DNA of 64,000 nucleotides. Origin: Fomes fomentarius. Lineage: Eukaryota > Basidiomycota > Agaricomycetes > Polyporales > Polyporaceae. Positions 11,436 through 21,807 of the stretch are shown piece by piece. The stretch spans positions 1,922,001-1,986,000 of the forward strand of contig JABYQN010000004.1 in NCBI GenBank assembly GCA_022606135.1, written 5' to 3'. Within the stretch, counting starts at the first letter, position 1; each line of letters opens with the position of its first letter. The notes beneath the pieces were generated by a model, which saw only the letters and a program-made list of their open reading frames with translations, was not told the origin of the DNA and did not search any database. A program made the position numbers and the translations under genes.

Positions 11436-14024
11436 ATGTCACCCGCCCCGCCTCGTATCTCAGCCTCGAAGAGCAATGGCATCGGCAAGTCTCCTGTCCT
11501 CGAACTTCCGCGCTCGCGCGACGCCAGGAGGATCTCCCCGACGGTCGCAACGGCCGTGCATCGTCTCAACGAAGACCGGCGCGCCTTGCTGACGGAAATC
11601 GACAACGCAAAGTTCTCGTGAGTGGTCACCTCCAATTGGCATTACTCTGCACGAGCACCGTGGGGTTAATGGACCTGCGCGAGTAGACGGTTCCACGTGA
11701 AGGTTGCGTTCGTCTCTGGCGCCGGCTTCTTCACAGATGCGTGAGTATGATAACTTTGATTCCCCACTTGCACCACGTTGAGCAAATCCTCCCGCCCGAA
11801 GCTATGACATCTTCGCCATCAACATCGTGTCCGTCATCTTGGGCTACCTCTACGGATCAGGTGATGTGCACTTCCAGTCACCCAACTTAACTATACCAAC
11901 CCTATCACAGTCGATGCGCCTTCCAATGATACACTGTCGCAGTACCGGGCTCTAAGTACTGCCCAAGAGCTAGGTATCAAAATAGCTACTCCAGTCGGGG
12001 TTCTTCTCGGACAGCTGCTATTTGGATGGCTTGGGGACGTACTCGGTCGTAAACGTATCTGTGCGTGTATCACAGTGCGTGCATATAATATCGACCTGAC
12101 CATTCGCATGACCAGACGGGATGGAGCTCATGATCATACTGGTAGCAACGTTCGCACAAGCCTTATGTGCTCCAGCTACGGCGATTCAAGTCGTCGGCGT
12201 CCTCATCTTCTGGCGTTTTGTGGTATGTCTTCCACGCGTGGCTCCTGTAGTGCCCTGGTCTGATCTACGCGACAATGTTTAGATGGGCATCGGCATAGGC
12301 GGCGACTATCCTATCAGCGCTGTCATATCGTCAGAGTTTTCTTCCATACATATTCGAGGGCGGGTCCTCGCCGCTGTCTTCGCGAACCAAGGATGGGGTC
12401 AACTATGTGAGACCCAGTCTGTTTTCCGGTGTGCAGAAGCTGATCAGGAACCAGCCGCTACACTCTTTTCATTCATCATCATCGCTGCATATAAACACTC
12501 CTTCCTCAACGGTACCCCCGACACCGCCTTGCGTTCCCTCGACCAGATCTGGCGGCTTGTCATCGGCCTAGGATGCGTCCCCGCCGCCATCGCGATCTAT
12601 TTCCGGCTCACTATCCCCGAGACACCTCGGTTTACCATGGATATTGAACGCAATATTCGGCAGGCTACGTCCGATGTCAGTGCTCTATTGAGCCGCAACG
12701 AGGTTTACACCGTCGATCCCGACGCCCTCACGCAGAGAGTGCAAGCACGACAGGCTACAAGGGACGACTTCCGATCGTACTTCTCCAAGTGGCAGAACCT
12801 TAAGGTCCTCATCGGCACCGCCTACTCTTGGTTCGCTCTCGATGTGCGTATTTTCCTCCTGCATCGCGGAGGTTAGCCATGACTGACACCACTTCGACGT
12901 GTATCAGATCGCGTTCTACGGCCTTGGGCTCAACTCTTCCATCATCCTGGGTGCGATTGGTTTTGGGTCGCCGCCCAAGGATGGCGCTCTGCCCGCGACC
13001 TTTGTGTATCAGACCTTGCGGAACTTGAGTCTGGGAAACCTCGTCCTCTCTCTCGCCGGCCTTGTGCCTGGGTACTGGGCGGCATTCTGCTTCATTGACA
13101 GATGGGGAAGGAAACCTATCCAATTCATGGGCTTCAGCGTCCTCACGGTCCTCTTCCTTGTCATGGGTGCGTTTGCGTTTGCCTTCTCTTCTCTTCTCTT
13201 TCTCTCCTCGCTCTCGGCATCCCGTATTAGTGTGCCTTGACTAACGGCGCCTACGTACGCTCTTTAGGCTTCGGCTACGACAAGATGAGGGCGTCTCACG
13301 GGGGAAAGGTGGCGTTCGTCGTCCTATATTGCCTGGCGAACTTCTTCCAGAACTTCGGACCGAATACGACGACATTCATCGTGCCTGGAGAGGCGTTCCC
13401 CACGCGCTACCGCGCGACAGCGCATGGAATCTCCGCAGCGAGTGGGAAGTTGGGCGCCGTCGTCGCCCAGCTCGCGTTCCAGTGGCTGAAGGACGTCGGC
13501 GGAAATGGTCGCTTCCTGCCCCATATGTACGTTCGTTTCGGTGTTGAAGGGGGGAGGGGGGGGGGCGACGACGTCGCTTCTCGTTAATATCCGCCACCGC
13601 GCTGACGGAGATGTGGTGTTGTTCAACAGCCTCGAAATTTTCGGCTTCTTCATGCTCACCGGCGTGTTCTCGACGATGCTGATACCCGAGACGAACCAGA
13701 AGTCGCTGGAGATGCTGTCGAACGAGAGCCAGGAAGACTTCATCCAAGGCACGTCCCCTTCTGCGATTCGCTTGTCAGAACAGAACGTGCGTGTTGACCC
13801 AGTGTGCAGCGGTCCCACCGTCCGAGCATGGGCCCGGGTTCCTCAACGACTTCCAGATGTCGCCAATCCGGTTGCATCCTATAGAACCACACATCGTCTC
13901 GTCGCTCCACCGCCCACCCACAGCCTTCTCGAACAAAAGCCGTTCTCAATTCAGGGGACGCGGAAGCTCATTGTCGAGCCACCAGGCTAGCTTGTCAGAA
14001 CTATCTATTGCCGTTGCATCGTAA
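11436..14024 (+). CDS. Pho84-type inorganic phosphate transporter (MFS), copy 2
   Basis: Second intact phosphate transporter. Start ATG at 11436; exon 1 ends ...AKFS at a GT donor near 11618, matching copy 1. Landmarks in order: FFTDAYDIFAIN, GQLLFGWLGDVLGRKR, MGIGIGGDYPISAVIS, IPETPRFTMD, GYWAAFCFIDRWGRKP and TTTFIVPGEAFPTRYR. The last intron of copy 1 follows FIDG. At the same place copy 2 reads CAAG|GCACGT..GTGCAG|C, so I propose a GC-AG intron joining FIQ to AVPPSEHGP (copy 1 continues RPPNS) and a stop at 14022-14024. Reading through instead would end at 13990. The C-terminus is therefore the uncertain part. Plasma-membrane location and phosphate specificity are inferred from the family. 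Confidence 0.87.
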
Positions 14025-14550
14025 CATCCCGAATCCCCTCGCCACGCTTATCACGGGCTGTCCGTTCATCTTTGTTGCTTTGTGCTCGCATCATGTTATT
14101 CGCGGATCAACATCCGTTGTTTGGTTCATGGTCTAGATATCGTATGGTTGTCCAGGTGATCGGATTGGTTAGATAGGTTGGGTCTAGGATAACTCACGCT
14201 CTATACCTTGTTCTGCGTTCTGTAGGATATACTTATGCGCTCCTGGTAGGCCATGTAGTGTTAGCTATAGTGTCGTCGTATTCGCTGTTGTTCCGCGTAG
14301 TAGAATCTAATGTATCCTCGTGAACAACGTCGGTAATCTACATTGCAGGATGCGGCAAACTCAAGTTCATTAGCATAATGTAAGGGCGAGGCTAGTTGTG
14401 ACAGCGCATGTGGGTTGTGGCAGTCTGTGGTGTTGAAGAAGGAAAATAACGAGCGAGTGGTGCGCTTTGCATGAGAGCAAGGCGTGGATAATAACCTAGG
14501 AAAGGAGGATATAGGAGCGCAACCTCGGGACAATCATGGCGGAAGTGACT

Positions 14551-15436
14551 CTAGTAGTAGTCGTCGCCAGAGTCAGATGAGCTGTCGGACATGCTCACGT
14601 CCTCAATCGAGTGCTTTCTCGCCTGAGTGTCCCAAGAAGCGTGCTGGATACCGGAGGGGCCAGCAACAGGTCGAGAGGCCACGGACTGCTCAGAAGGTGC
14701 ACGATACAGCACTTGGGTGAGCGGAGACGACTTGATGGGACTGAAACCATTGGCCGCTGTCTTCCTGGGCGACCTGCCGCCCCCCGTGGACTTGCGAGGC
14801 GGCGTGCGCTGCTTGGGTGCTGCAGGGGCACGGGACGAATAGGCTGGCGGCCGGGCGAGAGACGAGGTCACGGAGATGTGACGGCGAGAGGAGCCCGGAG
14901 CGGCGGGTGGTATGGGAGCAGTGCGCGCTAGCATGCGCGCAGAACGCCTCTCGGGCTGGCGTGCTGGGGCGGTGGTTTGGCGACGCCGCGTCCTGGGGGT
15001 GGTTGTGGTTTGGGGAGGCTCTGCGTCTTCGATGACGAATGGGTTTCCTCTGGAGCCGGGACGGGGTGGGAGAGGAGGCCTTGCGCCTGTGAGCTCGTCG
15101 AAGTCGTCGGGGGAGGGCGGGCGGGCGGTGTATTGGGGGAAGTCGTCATATGCAGCTGGTCTGTCTATTAGGGCAGGATCCAAGGGCGGAGGAGTGCAGT
15201 AACGATGCTGCAGTAAATAGGAGCATGGGTCAGCAAAAATAATGATTGGGTGGTGGATAATTCATGCTCACCTGAGGGTTGAGAGGGACGTCGATGGCGG
15301 GGTAGTACGTTGAGGCAGCTTGGTCCATGGTAAACTGAGGCGGAACTGTTTCCCATTGGACCCGTGGGGGCTCCGAGCTCGCCGGCCAGCGGTATGTATT
15401 GTCATAAATGCCACCGCAGTTGCGAACCTTAGGCAT
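14551..15436 (-). CDS. Ser/Pro/Arg-rich protein of unknown function
   Basis: Two exons, 15436-15272 and 15207-14551, joined at CAG|GTGAGC..CTGCAG|C in phase 0, give about 273 residues. Start MPKVRNCGGIYDNTY is chosen as the first ATG in this open frame; the frame stays open upstream, so an earlier start or exon is possible. The N-terminus is rich in Trp, Pro and Tyr; the rest is basic and Pro/Ser-rich (PPLPPRPGSRG, SPRKTAANGFSP) and ends in an acidic DSSSDSGDDYY tail. It looks disordered, with no enzyme motif, signal peptide or membrane segment. Function unknown. Confidence 0.65.
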
Positions 15437-16284
15437 ATCGAAGACGGAAACGGGTGTGGGACTCAGTGGTGAAGCGGAAGTGGTAGAGTTCAAGTTGGTG
15501 TATGTCCCGATTGAACACTTAAATCGTTCGCGCTCGGTCAAAGCGTGCCGAAGTCGAGTCTTCAAAAAAGGTTGTAACGACCACATAAGTGCCACTAAGC
15601 CCGAGTAAAAGCTCGCTTAACCGCTTTCCTGATTGCACAAAGAGCATGGTCCGGCTTTGAGGGATATATGATCTGAGAAATCCACAGCGGTGAGTTGAGA
15701 ACGCAACAGCACCCACCTAGACATTATTTCCGCCATCTATGGGAACTGACGGTGCATATACAGTGCAATACGGCCATGCCAGCTCAGTGGTCTATGTGGT
15801 TGACTCTTGAAACATCGAGCGCCCGAAGCAGGCGTCTCACGCCGACGGTTGCCCAATATGGGTAGTCCCCGCTATATGCCGGACTTGCCGACCCCGCCAT
15901 CACTACATGCGCCGATACCACGACACTCTTCCTCGTCTTGCGTTGTCAGTAGCACATCGCTCAACGAGATGGTCCAACACGATGAGCTCGGCCAAAGCAT
16001 GTGAGCTTGGTGACTACTGTGACAGCTCGGTTATTATCGATTTAGGCATTGTTATCGCTGCCCATTGTGCCCTTGAACAACAGCCTGCTGGAGGCTGGCA
16101 CGCCGTCGCCAAGCATCTAGCCTCCGATTTATTCCCGGTTCAGCCTGACATATAGATCCAGCGAGAAGCCGTGCTCCTGGTCTTCCCCTTGTGCACTACC
16201 TCATACTCCCTCCTGTCTCAGCGTTTGGTCTGCCTCTTCTAGTTCTGCCAGTGAGCCTGGCGCTCTACATTCCGATTGCTCGCT
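15437..16284. other. Intergenic, divergent promoter region
   Basis: Shared upstream region of the minus-strand Ser/Pro-rich gene and the plus-strand AA14 gene at 16285. Short frames only. No clear TATA element except a weak ATATAG at about 16150. Confidence 0.4.
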
Positions 16285-17716
16285 ATGCTGTCTTCTGTTA
16301 TTCTTCCTTTGGCCCTTGCTTCTCTGGCAGCAGTTGGAGTCCGCGGGCATGCTTGTAAGTCTCATTTTTGCTCACTCTTAAAAGCTGATGAGGCTAACTG
16401 GTGACATTCTGCAGCGATCTGGCATCCAAGCATGTACGGGTTCAATGTCACCGACAGCACGTTCCCCTATGACAACCGCCCTGTCGCCCCACTGATGCAC
16501 ATGACCTTCGACCAGTGGTGGTTCCACGGGCATCTCGACTATCCGCCCAACCCTGGAGATATCTTTGAGCTTCCAGCAGGCAAGCCCGCTACCGCGGAAA
16601 TCGCGTGCAATAAGGGGCATACGTCGTACTGGGCCTCATCGGAGGGGCACACCGACCTCCAGCAAGGCGACAATCCATGTCCCGCCGAGGATGGGACGTT
16701 TCCCACTGGCGCTATGCATACCACGGGCATTGACGACGTCAAGGGCTGCGCGCTCGCCATTGCATACGAGTCGGACGTTACGAAGATCAAGCCGGAGGAC
16801 TTCACGGTCTTCAGCGTGAACCAGACTTGTGTGTGGCACCGCCTCACCGACTTCCAAGTCCCCGAGCGGATGCCTCCCTGTCCTGAAGACGGGTGCCACT
16901 GCGCCTTCTTTTGGATACATGCAGTATGTCGTTTCGACGGTCTTCCAAATCAAGGTGGAGACTGACACAGATGACCAGATCGATAGTGGTGGAGAGCAGA
17001 GTGCGTGCCATCCACGCTGACGTGCGCCCATCAGCATGACTGATAGGAGTACTGGACCGCAGACTACATGAACGGCTTCAAGTGCAAGGTGACTAACTCG
17101 ACTTCCAATATCACGCTCGCCAAGCCGCAGCTGCCACGACGTTGCGGTGCGGATCCAGACTACGGCAGGGCAGACGCAGTGCCCGGCAACTGCACGTATG
17201 GCGCAAAACAGCCGTTTTACTGGTTCCAGACCGAGCGTAACAATGTAAGACCTCGCATCCCCTGACACACGTGTTCCTCACTGAACGATTGACCGTGCAG
17301 ATGTTCGAGGGCGAATACGCGCCACCGTTCTACACCGATTTGTACAACTTCAAGGACGGGGCGCAGAGCGATATCTTCCTCGACTCGTACGCGGAGATTC
17401 CCACTCCGAGCGCAAACCAGACTATCATACCCACTCCGCTTGTGCCCAGTCCTACGTCCACTTCAAGCTCTGCTCCGTCCGCTGCACCTACGTCGAAGCC
17501 GACAGACCAGGCACCCTTTGGCCTTCCTGGGCGTTGCCATGTCTGGTGAGTGCTTCGTTGTACAACATCCCCGCTTTTGAATTGCAATCTGACTGCCTTC
17601 GTCTCGAACAAAGCAAACTGCGCCGTCCGGGAGACGGAGCACGCAAGCGGTCTCTCTTTGATTTCCAAATGTACTCAAAGAAGCAGAGGACTTTCAGCCT
17701 GTGGCATCCTTTTTAA
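16285..17716 (+). CDS. AA14-like lytic polysaccharide monooxygenase, copy 1
   Basis: A secreted copper monooxygenase, probably acting on xylan-coated cellulose. Six exons: 16285-16354, 16415-16923, 16979-17000, 17063-17244, 17301-17545 and 17614-17716. The signal peptide (about 21 residues, ...AAVGVRG) is followed by [13 protein letters not shown], so His22 becomes His1 of the mature enzyme. Mature His104 (GAMHTTG) and Tyr181 (EQNYMNG) fit the copper histidine brace. In the described AA14 enzyme, from memory, these are His1, His99 and Tyr176; both later residues are shifted here by the same five positions. Other landmarks are [25 protein letters not shown] and [15 protein letters not shown], with many conserved Cys. 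A short Ser/Pro linker follows. The last exon adds a basic, aromatic tail ([17 protein letters not shown]); without the last splice the protein ends at VW with a stop at 17547-17549. Confidence 0.85.
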
Positions 17717-18034
17717 GTCTTTCCAACACCTGTCACGTATACGTATGACCTTCATGGGACTGTGTCGCTATGTATCGTTAGCTCCCGTTCACGCATGTTG
17801 TTAGAGTATAATCAATATTCAAAAGGCATCGGTATCGTATAGTACAACTCGTTCGATCTCTATGTCTGGTGCACGTCTAATGTCCGTATAGTCCGTGATG
17901 TATATAGTATCATGTATCGTTTCTATAGATATATCCAATGTCCCCGACGCGCTGATGGTGCTCTGTGTGTCCATACAATATCGAGTCACAGCCCGGACTG
18001 GGAGCGGAGGCGGGTTTAAGGGTCTCGTGGGGTC
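17717..18034. other. Convergent 3' region
   Basis: AT-richer 3' flank between the plus-strand AA14 gene and the minus-strand acidic gene. It should carry both 3' UTRs. Nothing else seen. Confidence 0.4.
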
Positions 18035-18963
18035 CTAGGCAGACACCTCGACAATCTTGCCGTTGTCGTTGAGCTTCGCAGGGCGGAGGAGGCGCGAGAC
18101 GTCGAAATCAGCAGTCCCTTGAGCGAGCGCGAGCCGCTCCTCTTCGGTGATTGGAGCGAGGATATGGAAAATGGGCTCCAGTCTCTCCGACACGTATTCG
18201 ACCTGCTGTGGCCCGGGCTCGCTGGAGTCGTACTCGGACTCGGTGAGGATGTCCATGTCGCCGGGGAGGCGGTCGAGAGTGGTGGACTCGGGCTCGGGTA
18301 ACTCGTCCTTGTCATCCTCAGGCAGAGTCGAGAGGCCCGGGATGGGGGGAATCTCGTCTCCTGGACCGAAGGGGACCACGAGTTCGAAGACAGGCTCGAT
18401 GTGCTCGACAAGGTAGTGGACTCGCGACCGGCGAACGTGCTTGGCTCGACGAGGGCGATGCCGCCAGCTGTTGTCGCTGCTGATCTCGTCTGTGTCGCCC
18501 TCGTAGCCCCGGTCCACGACTTCGAGTACGTCGGAGTCGTAAGACCCCAAGGAGTCCCCACTATCGCTCGAAGATGAGCTGCTGGGTGTCTCCAAGCTAT
18601 GATAGGTGTGTTATTCACAGGCTGTGACCAGAAGTGAACGAATGAAGCTTACCCTGGCCATGGGAAGAGTTCTGATGCCTGGAGCTCACTGAGTCCTCCG
18701 CCGCGTCCGTCGTCTGGCTCCAGGTACATGGGTTCCTCGTCGGAGTAGACTGTGAAGTCGTCGTCCGAGTCCTCGCTGGAGTCTGCGAGTGTAGACGACA
18801 AGTCTGAGTCCGGGTCCGTCTGCGAACCAGAGGACGTGAGGGGGACGTCAGAGAAGATAGAGTCGTCTCCTCCGACATTAGACGAGATAGAAGGACTACT
18901 GGAGCGAGAGTCGTATGAGAAGCTGAAGGGGGTAGTCGGGATTGGTGCGACGATGGTAGTCAT
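18035..18963 (-). CDS. Acidic Ser-rich protein of unknown function
   Basis: Two exons, 18963-18653 and 18596-18035, joined at GG|GTAAGC..ATAG|C, give about 290 residues. Start MTTIVAPIPTTPF is the first ATG about 95 bases downstream of TATATAAG (19064-19057 on the minus strand). The first half is Ser/Asp-rich (STLADSSEDSDDDF). The second half holds two related short blocks, RVHYLVEHIEPVFELVVPF and QQVEYVSERLEPIFHILAP, that look like an internal repeat of about 20 residues. The C-terminus is LNDNGKIVEVSA. No signal peptide or membrane segment, and no family recognised. Confidence 0.65.
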
Positions 18964-19056
18964 GATGTTGTTGTTGCAGTTATTGTGTGATGTAGATGCG
19001 ATACGAGGAGTTGTGAGTGCGTGTCTGTTTGTAGGAAGTGAGGGTACAGGACCCCC

Positions 19057-19064
19057 CCTTATAT
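19057..19064 (-). promoter_or_regulatory. TATA box candidate for the 18035-18963 gene
   Basis: TATATAAG on the minus strand, about 95 bases upstream of the chosen ATG. Position and sequence fit a core promoter. No experimental support. Confidence 0.4.
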
Positions 19065-19737
19065 ATGTCATGGTCGCCCAGAGTGTGCGGCATAACATCA
19101 TCACGTTTCGCAAGTGTTACTTCGGGTAAGCTGATGCATACGTCGGATCTCGTATGGTAGTCCGGCACAATTAGTGTTGTAAGTCCACGGAATATAGACA
19201 GGAGCCGCACTTGTAATCTTGACCGTCTTAGATATCCGACTGCTCAGTGACGGGCCGAAATGCCACACTGCCATCCACAACACCTTTGGAAGATCACGGC
19301 AAACTTCGTACCGATAGCTAAATCCTGTATTTGGCTTATTGCTTGGAGCAGAGTGCTCATAGGAGGCGCCCTCAGAGGTTGGAACTGCTTTGAAGTTCGG
19401 ATGAGCTGTTCAGGACAAGCCGACTTCGGCCCGCGACTGGTGACGCACGCGAGTCACATGATCGCGCGTCTACTTCTCCAGCTCCTTCCTCAGTGCCGCT
19501 TTTCTCAGCTTTCCGATCGTTTCTCAACTATGCTTCCCTCTACTCGCGTGATCACTGCGACAGGCAGCTCAATAGTGATACTGTGAGCACCTCTCGCCGC
19601 GAAAGTCCCACAACCGCGGAGACATCGACCCAGTCCATCGCGAACAGTGCAGTGGGGAAAGACAAGTTGTAGTACTCCTACAGTATGTGCGTGTGACGTT
19701 CTTGTCGTGAGGCCCAGTACACCATTCATGGGACCCG

Positions 19738-20860
19738 TGCTTGGCTTTCGTCATGTGGCTCATAAACACACATACGTTGGAGAAGCAGTCATTCATTTCG
19801 CCGGAAGTGGTTCCTGGAGGCTACGCGATACTCTGGGACGAGGATGGAGAACTCAGTTTCAAGGACATCCAGAAGGTCCGCAAACGCTGCGCGAGCTCCG
19901 AGTCAAACCTTAAGCCACGCGATCTTGTATACGACAAGATCATGCAGTTCTGCGACCTTGCGAAGGATCACGGCTACCGAGTGGGCGTGGATCGTTGTAT
20001 CGACAGACGAGCAGTTCCGAGCTGTCCAAGATCAACTCCATGTATCGATACTAGTCCCTTGCCGACATCTGCTACGTCTACTTAATGGACGTACTCACAA
20101 CGATACATTAGTCATGCGCAAAAGGGAATATTGCGATGGTACACTTTACAGAAAGAGTTCTACTCCCTTCCAAGACAGCCGATGGCATACCAGAGGCTGG
20201 ATGTTGCAGGAGTTGATTGCTACCCGCTTGGTACTCTTCTTGTCGCAGAGCTGGGAAATTTTGGGGACGAAGGCAGACTTGGCGGAGCAACTGACGGGGT
20301 GCAAGAGAATGCCGATTGAGATACTCCGACTAGAGAAAACTGCTACGGATCTCAGTGTTGGGCAGCGCATGTCATGGGCAGCAGATAGGACGACAACCCG
20401 TCTGGAAGACGAGGCGTACTGTCTTCTAGGGATCTTCGATATGCACATGCCGACGCTCTATGGAGAGGGCAGAAAGGCGTTCAGACGTCTGCAGGAGGAG
20501 ATAATTATGGTCTCGTTGCTTCTTCTCCAGCAGATCTTCGCAGTTGTGATGTCCACGGTACTTCTCAACTCAGGATCAAGGAGAAAAGCTCACGGTGTTT
20601 ACCATCACACCCCATGGTATACATGCTCGTATACGTATGCCTACATCCCAGATCGACAAGCTAGATCTATCCTGGACTGTGAAAGACCCGTCCGAACTAG
20701 TGCGCTCTCGGGATATCTACCCCTGCCTCTCTTCGAGCAGTAACGTCGACAGATTCCTAGTCTCCCTCCATCGAGCATTTCTCTCGGTAGTGTCAGCTAC
20801 TTCTTACATCGTCCGTGTACCTTGCACTAGTCAAGCGAGAATCGAGAATCCAGCTCCATA
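19738..20860 (+). pseudogene. HET-domain (heterokaryon incompatibility) gene, broken
   Basis: HET-domain proteins act in fungal self/non-self recognition and cell death. The order of blocks fits a basidiomycete HET protein: MWLINTHTLEKQSFI, YAILWDEDGELSFKDIQKV, then FQDSRWHTRGWMLQELIA, LVLFLSQSWEILGTKADLA, ILRLEKTATDLSVGQRMSWAA and EDEAYCLLGIFDMHMPTLYG. The expected GYRWAWIDSCCIDK segment near 19975-20010 is garbled: the first frame gives GYRVGVDRCIDR and the downstream part switches frame at least twice before 20160. After EEII (about 20505) the frame changes again, and SPADLRSC and IRMPTSQIDKLDLSW lie in other frames. The breaks are not explained by introns. A dead copy or local sequence errors are both possible. 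Confidence 0.75.
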
Positions 20861-21807
20861 GCGTGCGTTCCGAGTACTCCCAGAATCAGTTTCATCGTAC
20901 AATGACGCATTTTCTGAGCCGACTTGTATGTACAGAAAATGCTCCAGTACGATCTTTCTAACGTCTTTCCTCCTAATTATAATACGCGACTTCGCTCCCC
21001 ATCATCGGGTTTCATGATAAGTCATCGGTCTGCTGCTCGTTCCCGGCATGATCGCTCGTCTGTATGTACTCACTGAGGAAGGTCGTTGAGCGGTTTTCTG
21101 TGGCCAATAGTCAATCACGAACATGTCGACGTCGGCTGGATAGACTTATCGGCGGTCCGATAGCTGTTGGTTGGCTGGTGCAGGTTACTGGCATACATAT
21201 GACGACTCGGACGACTCGGAGAAGGGGCGGTGTCCGTGGTGTTTGTTGTTATTTGGCTTCCTCACATAGACGCGCGTTGCTTTGAGCGCTAGATATATCA
21301 TACAGGCTTAAGCGCTTCTGAGTCCGACGTCACTCAAACTAGGAGTGGTCCTGAGGGTGCCCCATCTCCAGTCTCGGACATGGTAGACGCACTCTTCGCC
21401 GCTGTGGTCGGGTATAGGGCGGGTGATACCTGTAGTAAGTGCAGTGACGTCTTACGTGTGGCTAGCTATTGTTCTCACCTTCGGCCTCGGTCGCTACAGG
21501 AACAATAACTACCTGTCTGAAATAGATGCTTATTCTACGCCTCAGCCGAGTGGCATATATGCTGTATGTGGGTACCCAGATGGCCCCGTCACCTTTGTAA
21601 GGCCTGTGCTCGCCTTCATTTTGACTTCGCCCCTTGGAGGCAGGCTCCCAGGGCTCGGACTCTCTCTACGTTACATAGGCTGGTCCTCACAGACTAGATA
21701 TCCATTCTCCGCTACCTCTCTTGCACGCTTGGACTCGACTGCGAACTCTCATAGACTACCAGATTCTGCACGGACATCCCAGTCGTACTTCTCGACGAAC
21801 AAACATC
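20861..21807. other. Intergenic region upstream of AA14 copy 2
   Basis: Short frames only. The longest, from 21423, runs through the AA14 start in another frame and is not protein-like. Presumably the promoter of the downstream gene. Confidence 0.4.

Noticed and set aside
16510..16540. HGH in QWWFHGH taken as a multicopper oxidase (laccase) copper motif
   Set aside because: The other laccase His blocks are absent, and the His1/His104/Tyr181 pattern with the AA14-like landmarks explains the protein better.
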